A stretch of 47,405 bases of DNA from Rectinema sp003452735 (GTDB taxonomy: Bacteria; Spirochaetota; Spirochaetia; Treponematales; Rectinemataceae), in NCBI GenBank assembly GCA_035415815.1, contig DAOOGR010000008.1, positions 1 to 47,405 on the forward strand. The letters run 5' to 3'. This document shows, piece by piece, positions 24,001 through 33,099 of the stretch; position 1 is the stretch's first letter; the number at the start of each line of letters is the position of its first letter. Both the position numbers and the translations under genes were made by a program. The notes under the pieces are model-generated. The model searched no databases and was not told the origin of the DNA. It saw nothing but the letters and a program-made list of their open reading frames with translations.

Positions 24001-25094
24001 CTAATATTTATACACAGCTCGAAAAAGCGAACTTGCTTTTCTTCGAATATGGCATTACAGCGCTTGATTCATATTTCGATGAGAAACCTCGGCCAATAAA
24101 ATTTCTTGCGGTACAATGTTCGCTGATAGAGTTAGCTCGAGCTTTTGCCTCTCTGGAATACCCTGGTCTACCCTATGCCGATGCATCTCTATACGATGAA
24201 GCGCGATTTATCTGTAGCGAAGATGCGTTAGAAGAAGACCTTGGTAATCCTTGGATGAATTTCAGAAGAAATCCCTCCAATGGCGTATTCTACGATAAAG
24301 GCAATATATATAATTCCCTTAAGCTTCGAAGCATTCCCACACTCTTCTCAGAGTCTCCAGAGCTAGAAAGGTCATTATTCGATTTCACCCTCATGGCTAC
24401 CTTCTCTGAGATTCCTCCTAGCTTACCTAAATCACTTTCTGTTCCGACTTCGCCATCTATCCTTTTACAGCGAGATCTTCTTGTAGGCATTCTTTCTGGG
24501 CCCTATCCAGCCTCCGGATTTGAAGTACTCAAGCAAAGCGGATTTATTGCGCGAGAATGGCCCGAAATCGCGCTTCTCGACAATGTCGATCATTCAAAGG
24601 ACTTCCATCCCGAAGGTAATGGATGGAACCATACTATGCAGACATTTTCGTATCGAAAGAATCGGGATCTTATTCTTTCACTTGCTCTGCTTCTCCATGA
24701 TATCGGGAAATGGGAATCGAAAAGCTATGAAGGCCATCGCTTCGACAGACATGCTGAATTAGGAGCAAGACGTGCAGAAAAATTTCTTTCTCGTTTAGGC
24801 TTCTCCGAAGAAATCCAAAAAGATGTCAAATTCCTCATTCGCTATCATATGATGCCAGCGGCATTGCCTACGCTTCCTATTCAAAAGACAGAGGAGCTGA
24901 TAAGGGATCCGCGCTTTCCTCTCTTGCTCGAGCTCTTTCGTTGCGATGAATTCTCGAGTTTCAAGGATGCCGAACGATATTATGATGCATGCAACACCTA
25001 TCGATCTATTTGTCGCAATCTCAGAAATCCATATAGAAAAGCCGATGGATCTAAAGTCTATGCATCAAGACGCTCAGATTCGCACTTTTCATGA
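23997..25094 (+). CDS. HD-domain protein resembling the C-terminal part of CCA-adding enzymes
   Basis: The 365-residue protein has a C-terminal half like that of tRNA nucleotidyltransferases: GWNHTMQ, then LALLLHDIGKW (HD motif), GHRFDRHAELGA, and a helix with IRYHMMP. The N-terminal 170 residues have the length of a nucleotidyltransferase head but lack the GSxxD metal motif and the RRDFTIN-like segment. It is therefore unlikely to add CCA. The HD site may still hydrolyse 2',3'-cyclic phosphates or nucleotides. Its ATG overlaps the 23563 gene stop, and its end overlaps the convergent HD-GYP gene by 6 nt. Confidence 0.72.
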   Translation: MTNIYTQLEKANLLFFEYGITALDSYFDEKPRPIKFLAVQCSLIELARAFASLEYPGLPYADASLYDEARFICSEDALEEDLGNPWMNFRRNPSNGVFYDKGNIYNSLKLRSIPTLFSESPELERSLFDFTLMATFSEIPPSLPKSLSVPTSPSILLQRDLLVGILSGPYPASGFEVLKQSGFIAREWPEIALLDNVDHSKDFHPEGNGWNHTMQTFSYRKNRDLILSLALLLHDIGKWESKSYEGHRFDRHAELGARRAEKFLSRLGFSEEIQKDVKFLIRYHMMPAALPTLPIQKTEELIRDPRFPLLLELFRCDEFSSFKDAERYYDACNTYRSICRNLRNPYRKADGSKVYASRRSDSHFS

Positions 25095-26303
25095 AGCAAG
25101 TAGCCATGGACTATAAGACAGAGCCCACCGCGGTGGCCTAAAAGAAACAAGTTCTCCATAGTGATCTATAAGTAAACTTACTATTTTTTGATCCAGCGGC
25201 ATTGATTTCATTTTTTGGAATGCACTTAGAGGACATATTGGATCGCGATAAGGGCGCTCTCCTACAAGTGCTTCGAATACATCGACTACGGCGATGATCT
25301 TTGACTCCAAGGGAATATCCTTGCCTGTCAAGCCCTCGGGATATCCGGAACCATCTTCTCTCTCGTGGTGATAGAGCACAATTGGGCTAAGTCGCTCATA
25401 TTCCTTAAAGTTCCTAAGAATACGCGCAGAAATCGCTGGATGCTGTTTCATCTGTACAAACTCGCATGAATCGAGCTTGCCATTTTTGGTAAGGATGTTG
25501 TTTGGTATACCTATTTTACCAATATCATGGAGCAGTGCAGCAATATAGAGATCCTTGAGTTTTTTGCCTCTAAATCCGAGATTCTTCCCAACAAAAAGAG
25601 CAAGCATGGCAACATTCCTCGAATGGCTCGCAGAGATTCTTTCAGTCTGCTCAAAGAGATATATGATAGATTCGAGACCGCGAGTATCCAGAAAGGTGTT
25701 AGCTTTCCTATAATAATGCTGAAAAATGGAAACAGCGATAAACCCTATAAGCAGTACTATAATGATGGAATCCAATAAGCTATGGCTTGTGAAATTAGCA
25801 GATATTGGAATTCCATAAGTGGTCTTTCTACCATGCACTAAATCGATCCTGAAATCCTTAGCCGAGACAGTATCTAATAGTCTCTGGGCCTGGATAATCG
25901 CCACGCCAACCATATTTGGAACGGTAGTTTCATCGTCGCCGTTGCGGATTGGACACTCTATTCGCAATAGTTCTCCATCGAGAATGACATCAAAACTATC
26001 TGCTGGTGGCCTGCCTTCTACAATTTCTACCAGATCTATCAAGGGAAAGGAATCAGTTGCTTTCTGCACAAGGATATTTGCATCCGCAAGTTTCTCTTCT
26101 ATAACTAAGTAATAGGTTTGGTTACGTGAAAAACAGCCGTTGTAGAGGGCAGACGCTTGTATCTCGATGAGGCTTGAAATCGCATTATTGACAGATTCGA
26201 AACTTCGACCTGCAATATGCCTCTGAATAGAATAAATCAATAGTCCGATCAAAAGCAAACTTACCAGTGTAATCATGATCGGAACAAACAACTTTCTTTT
26301 CAT
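25089..26303 (-). CDS. Membrane-bound HD-GYP cyclic-di-GMP phosphodiesterase
   Basis: The protein is about 404 residues. TM1 is at 5-25, an extracytoplasmic sensor of about 150 residues follows, TM2 is at about 179-197, and a cytoplasmic HD-GYP domain ends it. The domain has HSRNVAMLA, LLHDIGKIGIP (HD near 259), QHPAISA, and HHEREDGSGYPEGL with the GYP triad near 320. All are hallmarks of active c-di-GMP phosphodiesterases. ATG 26303 has AGGAAA 6 nt upstream, and starting there puts the basic residues directly before TM1. The sensor ligand is unknown. It probably modulates motility or surface attachment. Confidence 0.88.
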   Translation of the reverse strand: MKRKLFVPIMITLVSLLLIGLLIYSIQRHIAGRSFESVNNAISSLIEIQASALYNGCFSRNQTYYLVIEEKLADANILVQKATDSFPLIDLVEIVEGRPPADSFDVILDGELLRIECPIRNGDDETTVPNMVGVAIIQAQRLLDTVSAKDFRIDLVHGRKTTYGIPISANFTSHSLLDSIIIVLLIGFIAVSIFQHYYRKANTFLDTRGLESIIYLFEQTERISASHSRNVAMLALFVGKNLGFRGKKLKDLYIAALLHDIGKIGIPNNILTKNGKLDSCEFVQMKQHPAISARILRNFKEYERLSPIVLYHHEREDGSGYPEGLTGKDIPLESKIIAVVDVFEALVGERPYRDPICPLSAFQKMKSMPLDQKIVSLLIDHYGELVSFRPPRWALSYSPWLLAS

Positions 26304-26342
26304 ACAACATTTCCTAATAATAACTAACAAAATGATCGAGAA

Positions 26343-26570
26343 TTATTTATTCGACTTTTTGTGCTCCTTATAATCTGCAACTATTGCTTTAGCATCTGCT
26401 TCTGCACTATCTGGAACAATTACCTTTGCACCTTTTGGTTCTATCGAATAAAAGGGATTTATATCCAGCATCTGATCAGAGAGTACTTCAGCTGGAATAC
26501 CAGCAGATTCGAGCATAGTTTTTACAACAATTGAATCCTCGAGAAATGCAGAGATGAATACAGTTTTCAT
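26343..26570 (-). CDS. DUF2007-type small protein
   Basis: This 75-residue protein matches the DUF2007 pattern: an initial beta strand and helix (FISAFLEDSIVVKTMLESAGIPAEVLSD), a central IVPDSAEADAKAI segment, and a lysine-rich tail. Members are often called putative signal-transducing proteins, with no biochemical role established. The ATG overlaps the pepP stop as ATGA. Confidence 0.75.
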   Translation of the reverse strand: MKTVFISAFLEDSIVVKTMLESAGIPAEVLSDQMLDINPFYSIEPKGAKVIVPDSAEADAKAIVADYKEHKKSNK

Positions 26571-27985
26571 CTATTTGCCCTTACATTCTCTATAGCTTCA
26601 ATGCTCTTGTCGAATGCTGGCCCTAATCTCCTAGCTCCTTTGTCAATTATGCACCAATCTTCCTCAATGCGCATCCCCCCAACCGGCATCCATTTTTCAA
26701 TAATATCATAGTTTAGGAAATTTTCACAGATACGCTCAGTTCGCCATTTTTGCACAAGCTGAGGAATAAAATATATCCCTGGCTCGACCGAGTGGACCAT
26801 CCCTGGCTTAAGCGTCTTTGCAAGCCTGAGCGAGCGCAATCCAAACTGCTCGCTTCGCTTTAATTCTTCACCATATCCTACATAGTCTTCGCCTAGACCT
26901 TCCATGTCATGGACATCCAGGCCAATCTGATGACCTAAACCGTGAGGAAAGAATAAAGCATGTGCACCCGATTCAACGGCCTCGACCGGATCCCCCTTCA
27001 TAAGGCCTAAAGATATAAGACCTTTTGTGATAGTCAGAGAAGCTTTCTTGTGCACATCGAGAAACCTCACTCCAGGAGCAAGTGCATTTGTGGCTGTTCT
27101 AAAGGACTCACATAGAACTTGGTAGATTTCTTTCGATTGATGGCTAAAGCTTGGTCCTACAGGGAATGTCGTTGTAAGATCCCCTGCATAGCCCAAAGGT
27201 GTTTCTACACCAGCATCTAAGAGAAAGGTATCATGCGCTGTGGCTATATGCTCGGTGGGGGAGTTGTGGAGGACTGAAGCGCGACAGGTTGCAACAGTTG
27301 CGAAGCTGAGTTCACAGCCTTGCGCGCTAGCGCGAGATAGCACAAAACCTGCCGCATCTTTCTCTGTCCATCCTGCCTTTAGTTGATGCAAAAGCTCTTC
27401 ATGGATGTTCTTGGTGATAGATACAGCCCGCTCAATTTCAGCGAGTTCTTCGGGTTCTTTTATCTCTCGCACACTTACAAGAGCCATGATTACACGTGGA
27501 TCGATATATCGATAGATAAGCTCCTCTAAGCTAGATCTAGCGGTGCCGAATATCTCAGAAAGTTGCGCAATCTTTCTATCTTGATAAGGAGGAAGAATGA
27601 AGACAGGCTCTCTAAGCTTTAGCGTTTGCTCTACATTATTAGAGAGATATGAAGTCGGTAAGACTTTCTCAATGCCTACGCTATAGGCTTGATCTACAGG
27701 AGAAGGCAATTCTCCTGTCCAGATGATCTCCTCAAGCCCTAGCTCTTCGGCATAAAGGCAGCTTTCCTCACTTTCAATGTCCAAAGTGCAGGCGAGATCA
27801 GGAATATTTAGGCCTATCAAGTATAACCAAGAGGAATCCTGCCTAAAGGGATAGCAGTTATCGGGATAGTTACGAGGACAGTGACTATTTGCAAGCAATA
27901 AAACTGTGCCTCTCGTTATTCCTCGATCGCGGATCGCTTTTAAGAATGCTTGCCTTCTTTTTTTATATACTTCTTGCATAAACAT
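26567..27985 (-). CDS. pepP: Xaa-Pro aminopeptidase (M24B)
   Basis: PepP removes N-terminal residues next to proline using two metal ions. From ATG 27985 it is 472 residues. The N-terminal creatinase-like domain has RRQAFLKAI and FRQDSSWLYLIG. The pita-bread domain has FLLDAGVE, DLTTTFP, HGLGHQIGLDVHD and GMVHSVEPGIYF, containing the Asp-Asp-His-Glu ligands. ATG 27985 is chosen because TTGACC-17-TACAAT-6 precedes it exactly and the family N-terminus aligns; ATG 28024 would include the promoter in the gene. Coupled to DUF2007. Confidence 0.93.
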   Translation of the reverse strand: MFMQEVYKKRRQAFLKAIRDRGITRGTVLLLANSHCPRNYPDNCYPFRQDSSWLYLIGLNIPDLACTLDIESEESCLYAEELGLEEIIWTGELPSPVDQAYSVGIEKVLPTSYLSNNVEQTLKLREPVFILPPYQDRKIAQLSEIFGTARSSLEELIYRYIDPRVIMALVSVREIKEPEELAEIERAVSITKNIHEELLHQLKAGWTEKDAAGFVLSRASAQGCELSFATVATCRASVLHNSPTEHIATAHDTFLLDAGVETPLGYAGDLTTTFPVGPSFSHQSKEIYQVLCESFRTATNALAPGVRFLDVHKKASLTITKGLISLGLMKGDPVEAVESGAHALFFPHGLGHQIGLDVHDMEGLGEDYVGYGEELKRSEQFGLRSLRLAKTLKPGMVHSVEPGIYFIPQLVQKWRTERICENFLNYDIIEKWMPVGGMRIEEDWCIIDKGARRLGPAFDKSIEAIENVRANR

Positions 27986-27991
27986 GAATGC

Positions 27992-28020
27992 ATTGTAGAT
28001 ATTCTCTATAGAGTGGTCAA
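27992..28020 (-). promoter_or_regulatory. Leaderless promoter of pepP
   Basis: Minus strand TTGACC (28015-28020), exactly 17 nt, TACAAT (27992-27997), exactly 6 nt, then ATG 27985. One of the best examples in the window. Confidence 0.65.
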
Positions 28021-28137
28021 TCATTTTTGAAAAAATTAGGATGGATCTAAATTTATTGGTTTAATCCTTCGTTATAGAAGGTAATTTGCATGCTCTCGGT
28101 GCGGAGACAAGCCTCATATTGAGGTAATGTATATTAA

Positions 28138-28497
28138 ATGGATTACGTGCGATATTGCTTCGCTTCTAATCTTCGCTTAAGAAGGGTTATTCTCCAGATG
28201 TCGCAGGAAGAGCTCGCACATCTGGCTAACCTCTCTCCTGGTTTTATCGCAAATATTGAGACCGGAAGAAATTTCCCTTCTAGTAAAGGAATTCTGAAGA
28301 TTTCATCAGCACTAAAGGTCGAGCCATGGAAACTCTTCCTCGATCCTCAAAAGCAAGATATGTTTTTTACCCGCGATGAGGTTTCTCATTGGCTCGAAGA
28401 CTCTCGCAAACGTCTTTTTGGAGATTTCTCACAAGGCGAATACCACACAGAAAATGATTCACAGATAGATAAGGACGACATTACACCGCAAGATTGA
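28138..28497 (+). CDS. XRE-family helix-turn-helix regulator
   Basis: The 119-residue protein carries an N-terminal HTH_3 domain at about residues 10-65. LRRVILQMSQEELAHLANLS is helices 1-2, PGFIANIETGR is the recognition helix and turn, and ISSALKV is helix 4. The last 50 residues are charged and probably disordered. Targets are unknown. No Shine-Dalgarno is clear before ATG; TAATGT ends 7 nt upstream. It is divergent from pepP and its stop overlaps the -35 of the M16-like gene, so it may regulate either neighbour. Confidence 0.85.
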   Translation: MDYVRYCFASNLRLRRVILQMSQEELAHLANLSPGFIANIETGRNFPSSKGILKISSALKVEPWKLFLDPQKQDMFFTRDEVSHWLEDSRKRLFGDFSQGEYHTENDSQIDKDDITPQD

Positions 28498-28522
28498 CAA
28501 CAAAGTGCTCAGTTTTTAGTAT
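28494..28522 (+). promoter_or_regulatory. Leaderless promoter of the M16-like gene
   Basis: Perfect TTGACA (28494-28499), exactly 17 nt, TAGTAT (28517-28522), exactly 6 nt, then GTG 28529. The -35 overlaps the stop codon of the XRE gene. Confidence 0.68.
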
Positions 28523-28528
28523 AAGCAG

Positions 28529-29983
28529 GTGGAACATAATAGCAGATCTCTATGGATAGCCATTCTCTTTTTAGTGCTTGCAAAAGGCTTTTCTGCTTCT
28601 GCACAATGTCAAATCAAGACTCTCGCAAACGGAATGACAGTATGTCTCAATCCCATCGAATATGAAGAAGATATATCTATAATCCTTGCCTATCGCGCGG
28701 GGGCTAATTCTCAAACAGCTTCAACTGCAGGTCTATTCAAGCTTTTGGAATACGTACTATTTAATGGTCCTGCAGCGAATCCTGGCATTCCAGAGCCTGC
28801 TGCCGCGATAGATGTGCTCGAAGCAGAGAATATAATAGGTGGAGTAGGGATCGATAGATTTGAATTTGGTATAATGTTCAAAAAAGAGAACCTAATCCCA
28901 GCTCTTGACACTTTTCTCTATCTCTTTTCGCTGGAAAGAAGAGAATTCATTCTTGCTCAAATAGATGGCATAGAGTTGGCAAAGCGGTCTGTCTTGGCTC
29001 TCATTCAGAATGAAACCTCTGATAATGATCTTCTAAGTTCGATGGCAATCAATAATAAGCTTTTTTCTAAAGCACCTTTTAGAACCGATATATTAGGAGC
29101 CGAAAATGTTTTAGAAAAAGCAGATGCTGCTCAGTTGAATAACATCGCATCTTCCTGGCTTGTTCCCAACAATGCTTGCATATCAATTTCAGGTGCCTTC
29201 GACTCTAGTCAGGTTATGAATTTGATCGAAGAACGCTTTAGCTTGCTGCCAAAAGCCAAGAATCCATGGCCAGCAAATCTAGCTTCATTTCCGAAGCCGG
29301 GCGTCACAAAACCAATATTTCTTGTCTTGCCAGATAGTAGCATTCCAGCAGACCACATACAAATAGAAATGCGATACAGAGGTCCAGATCCAAAAGACAC
29401 TACTTCTTATTTTGCGGCGCTTATGCTGGAGCAACTCGTAAACGAACCTACAAGTCGATTTCAGACTGCAATGCGCAAAGCGATGCCCAAGGGATCTGAA
29501 CCCGAAAATCTTCGGATCGACTATGTGCCTGCTGCTAATTCCTCCTGGATTGGTGTTCAGTCTATTATGCCAGCAGGCAAGAAACCTGCCGATACCGTCT
29601 TCGCATTCAAAGAAGCCGTGCGTGGCACCGAGCTCTATATGATCAAAGCAAATCCGTCTTATTTTTCTGCTACAGATTATGAGCAAGCTCGTCAAGCGCT
29701 GTTGGAAGAGATAATGGCAATACAAGGAGACCCACTGCGCTCCGCTTGCCATATGGCCAGCTTATGGAGTTGGGGCATACCCTCATTCATTTTTCAAGAA
29801 GGCGATATCATCATGAAAACCGGGCAGAAAGAAGTCTCCCAATTTGTCGATATTTATGTGCAAAAAAATCTAGAAGTGGTAATGGTACGTATAGATCCAA
29901 ACCTTTATGAAGCCAACAAGAAGAGTTTTTCGAGCTATGGATTCGAAACGGTAAGTGCTAAGAATGCCTTTTGGTGGCGCTGA
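28529..29983 (+). CDS. Secreted M16-fold protein without the catalytic zinc motif
   Basis: This 484-residue protein has a signal peptide (1-25, ending SASA) and two M16/insulinase-like halves. The first contains ILAYRAGANS and a strand-helix region, the second SSWLVPNNACISISG and further alpha/beta repeats. At the zinc site, where peptidases have HxxEH, residues 71-75 read KLLEY, so both His ligands are gone and only Glu 74 remains. Such proteins usually act as noncatalytic partners of an active M16 subunit, but none is encoded nearby. GTG 28529 is the only start that keeps the signal peptide and it has a matching promoter 6 nt upstream. Confidence 0.82.
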   Translation: MEHNSRSLWIAILFLVLAKGFSASAQCQIKTLANGMTVCLNPIEYEEDISIILAYRAGANSQTASTAGLFKLLEYVLFNGPAANPGIPEPAAAIDVLEAENIIGGVGIDRFEFGIMFKKENLIPALDTFLYLFSLERREFILAQIDGIELAKRSVLALIQNETSDNDLLSSMAINNKLFSKAPFRTDILGAENVLEKADAAQLNNIASSWLVPNNACISISGAFDSSQVMNLIEERFSLLPKAKNPWPANLASFPKPGVTKPIFLVLPDSSIPADHIQIEMRYRGPDPKDTTSYFAALMLEQLVNEPTSRFQTAMRKAMPKGSEPENLRIDYVPAANSSWIGVQSIMPAGKKPADTVFAFKEAVRGTELYMIKANPSYFSATDYEQARQALLEEIMAIQGDPLRSACHMASLWSWGIPSFIFQEGDIIMKTGQKEVSQFVDIYVQKNLEVVMVRIDPNLYEANKKSFSSYGFETVSAKNAFWWR

Positions 29984-29994
29984 ATAAGGCCAGA

Positions 29995-32232
29995 TTATAT
30001 CGGTTCTTCTTCGATAGAAAGGATGCTTGGGAGCGTTCGTAAAGCCTTGGCGACACGCTTTAAGTCTTCATGTGAATCGACTTCCAGAATAAAAAAGCCA
30101 GAAAGGGTCCCATCCCCGCGCTCTCCTAGCTTGCCTTCCTTGAGTCGTCCTGAGCATTTGCGAACGGTAGATTCTATCTCTGAGAAAATGTCGAAACTTT
30201 TTTTGGTGGTTACTCTATAGCGTGCTGTCGTATTGATTGCTTCGTCTTCCCATTTGACATCGATACGCCGTTCTTCGAAATCTGAAATCGAAGCGATGGA
30301 TCTGCAATCTTCGCGGTGTACGATAATTCCACGACCACGCGAAACATAGCCTATAATGCGATCGCCAGTAACCGGTTTACAGCAGCCTGCGATACGGATC
30401 ATCATGTTGCGCATACCTCCTACCGAGACCCCCGCTTTCTCGCTGCGAAGCACCAGACCAGGCTTTAGGCTATGGAATTCCACTACAGAAGGAAAGCTCT
30501 CGCTGCGGCGAGCTTCGGTTTGAGACCGATCGGCGGCTCCATGAGTACGAGCTTGAACCGTTTCCTGAGTAGCTTTTTCGCTCTTGCGAGCCGCAACAAT
30601 GTGTTTGTCTATTGCTACTGCTTGGCCGGTCTGGACAAGAAGCTGACGTATCTTTGAGCGCGCTTTGCTTGTGCGAGCTATCTTGAGCCAATTGAGATTA
30701 GGCTTTGCGTTGGGTGAAGTTATAATTTCTACGATCTGGGTATTGCGAAGCTCAGAATCTAGAGGTGCGATGGCTCCATTGATCTTTGCGCCAAGGCAGT
30801 GCGCCCCAACATCAGAGTGAATGGCAAATGCAAAGTCTATAGGAGTCGAGCCAGAGGGCAACTCAATTATATCTCCTTTTGGAGTAAAGACAAATATGGA
30901 GTCACCCAAAAACTCTTGCTTTATTTCTTCCAGATAGCTGTCGCCTTCGGCGATAAACTGGTTCCATTGCCTTAGCTTGTTTATTATGGGCAGATCTTCT
31001 AGCTTAGGAATCTCTGCCCTGGTACCTTTTTTGTATAGCCAATGCGATGCTACTCCGTATTCCGCCACAAGATGCATCTCTCTCGTACGAATCTGTATCT
31101 CGAGCAGTTGCCCTCCATAGGCAATTACTGTTGTATGGAGGCTTTGGTATCCATTCGCTTTTGGCATTGCAATATAATCTTTGAATCGTCCATCGATGGG
31201 TTTCCAGAGCCGATGCACGAGCCCAAGTAGGGAATAGCAATCATTGATGCTGTTGCAGATAATCCGTATTCCGAGAAGGTCATATAGCTCTTCGGCTCCT
31301 TTTCCGCGTCTGCGCATTTTCTGATATATCGAGTAGAAATGCTTGGCGCGAGCGCTCACTTCGACATCTATCCCCTCTTTTGCAGCAGCGGAAAGTATCT
31401 TATCAGTCACTTTCTTTAGAAATTCCTGGCGCTCATTCTTACGCGAATTTACAATATCCTTGATCTGGTCGAACACCTCGCGGTTTAGCGACTTCAAGGA
31501 TAGATCCTCTAATTCATCTTTAAGCCAGGAAATACCGAGCCTATCAGCAAGAGGGGCGTAGATATCTATGCACTCGGTGGCGATTTCTTTCTGACGATCT
31601 TCCGGTAGGTATTTTAGAGTGCGCATGCTATCGAGTTTATCTGCTAGTTTGACAAGAATCACGCGAATATCGCTGGTCAGGGCAAAAAGCATTTTTCGCA
31701 TCGTTTCGGCAGCATGCACAGTTTTATTCTTTGCTTTGACCGAAGAGAGCCTGTTGACTCCTGCAACGATCATTGCTGTTTGAGGGCCAAATTGTTCCTG
31801 AATAAAAAGATCTGGGGCTGCAAGAAGGGAATTCAATGTGGTTGAACCTTTTTTCTTCAATGCACGCTCGCCTCTAGGAGCTTGCAGTATCCCTCTTGAC
31901 TGAATCTGGGAGTCTTCAAATGCAGATTTATCTTTGCTGGCGGGATTTCCTTCAATTTTGCTATCCGAATTCGCTTCATGGGCAAAGCCAGATATTCGCT
32001 CTTCGATTGTGTCATGAAGCAGGCCTGCGAGGATTGATTCTAGGTCCATACCGAGGTCGAGGAGTATTTCGGCAACGCGGATATCATGGTAATAGGCGGG
32101 CTCACCTGATGCTCGCTTTCTTTCTCCATGAGTATGGCGAGAATGGTCTAAAGCCTTTAAAAGAAGGTTTTTCTCTTCATCGTTGAAGCGATAATCGATC
32201 TTCGAGGAAAAATCCTGAACCAGTTCATCCAT
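29995..32232 (-). CDS. rel: Rel/SpoT-family (p)ppGpp synthetase with altered hydrolase site
   Basis: This 745-residue RSH protein has, in order, an HD hydrolase (about 20-210), a synthetase (about 270-400), TGS (about 420-485) and ACT (about 670-745) domains. The synthetase looks intact: ARAKHFYSIYQKM, GRFKDYIAMPK, NGYQSLHTTV and EIQIRT. In the hydrolase, His 49 and HD 73-74 are kept. However, the usual HDxxED reads HDTIEE, and the Asn of LxNM is Ser 202. An insert of about 65 residues (79-145) follows HDTIEE. Hydrolysis may be weak. It is third in prfA-prmC-rel, overlapping prmC by 8 nt. Confidence 0.92.
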   Translation of the reverse strand: MDELVQDFSSKIDYRFNDEEKNLLLKALDHSRHTHGERKRASGEPAYYHDIRVAEILLDLGMDLESILAGLLHDTIEERISGFAHEANSDSKIEGNPASKDKSAFEDSQIQSRGILQAPRGERALKKKGSTTLNSLLAAPDLFIQEQFGPQTAMIVAGVNRLSSVKAKNKTVHAAETMRKMLFALTSDIRVILVKLADKLDSMRTLKYLPEDRQKEIATECIDIYAPLADRLGISWLKDELEDLSLKSLNREVFDQIKDIVNSRKNERQEFLKKVTDKILSAAAKEGIDVEVSARAKHFYSIYQKMRRRGKGAEELYDLLGIRIICNSINDCYSLLGLVHRLWKPIDGRFKDYIAMPKANGYQSLHTTVIAYGGQLLEIQIRTREMHLVAEYGVASHWLYKKGTRAEIPKLEDLPIINKLRQWNQFIAEGDSYLEEIKQEFLGDSIFVFTPKGDIIELPSGSTPIDFAFAIHSDVGAHCLGAKINGAIAPLDSELRNTQIVEIITSPNAKPNLNWLKIARTSKARSKIRQLLVQTGQAVAIDKHIVAARKSEKATQETVQARTHGAADRSQTEARRSESFPSVVEFHSLKPGLVLRSEKAGVSVGGMRNMMIRIAGCCKPVTGDRIIGYVSRGRGIIVHREDCRSIASISDFEERRIDVKWEDEAINTTARYRVTTKKSFDIFSEIESTVRKCSGRLKEGKLGERGDGTLSGFFILEVDSHEDLKRVAKALRTLPSILSIEEEPI

Positions 32233-33094
32233 GACGGCCGCCTACTACCCTTATGCTTCCTGAAAGATCCTTCCATGTTCTTAGATCTATATAACCCATT
32301 TTTTTAAAGAGAGCCAAAGACTCCGATGTTTGGTAGGGATCCATCTCTAATAATAATACACCATTATGGGATAAGTATTCATATCCCTCCATGATTATCT
32401 TCCGAATATGCTTCATGCCGTCGATACCGCCATCTAGAGAGATAAGAGGATCCTTCCATCCTTTGGAAATAAATCGCTCTGCTTCGCAATGCGGAATATA
32501 AGGAGGGTTTGCTGTAATAATTTCGAACTTTCCGTCTATTGCAGAAAAGAGATCGGATTCTACAAAAATCAAGGAAGTAGCAGTCAAAAGCCTTTGTGCA
32601 TTTTTCTTTGCAATGTCGAGAGCTGCAGATGATATATCCGAGGCTGTCAACTTAAACCACGGCTTTTCGGCTGCGAGGCTTATTGCTACTGCGCCACAAC
32701 CAGTGCAAAGATCGAGAACGGAAATTTCTCTGCCTGCTTCAAGATCTTCTTCAATGTCTGCTACAGGCTCGAATAGCTTCGAGGATTCGAGTGCAGCTTC
32801 TACCAGAATCTCTGTATCTTGACGTGGCGATAATACATCATCGTTGACAAGAAATTCACGACCATAGAACTCACGAAAACCGCGAATATGGGCTATGCTT
32901 TCGCCATTTCTTCTGCGTTCTGTCATATCGAAGAATGACTGCGGAATAGAATCTGCGCACTCGGGGAGCATCGAAAAGAGCTTTTCCTTCGATATACCGA
33001 GGCTATGCGCTAAAAGCAACAAAGCATCCAAAAAAGGAGTATCGCTCTCAGAAAAGCTGCAAGACTCATTAAAAATAAGTTCTCGATAGGTCAT
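32225..33094 (-). CDS. prmC: Release-factor glutamine methyltransferase
   Basis: PrmC methylates the Gln of the GGQ motif in release factors with S-adenosylmethionine. At 289 residues it has an N-terminal helical domain, a SAM-binding loop LDLCTGCGAVAI (near 125) and the active-site ITANPPYIP. FYGREFLVNDDVLSPRQDTEILVE is the conserved entry to the methylase domain. It lies 5 nt after prfA, its substrate gene, and overlaps rel by 8 nt. Confidence 0.95.
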   Translation of the reverse strand: MTYRELIFNESCSFSESDTPFLDALLLLAHSLGISKEKLFSMLPECADSIPQSFFDMTERRRNGESIAHIRGFREFYGREFLVNDDVLSPRQDTEILVEAALESSKLFEPVADIEEDLEAGREISVLDLCTGCGAVAISLAAEKPWFKLTASDISSAALDIAKKNAQRLLTATSLIFVESDLFSAIDGKFEIITANPPYIPHCEAERFISKGWKDPLISLDGGIDGMKHIRKIIMEGYEYLSHNGVLLLEMDPYQTSESLALFKKMGYIDLRTWKDLSGSIRVVGGRHG

Positions 33095-33099
33095 GACAA

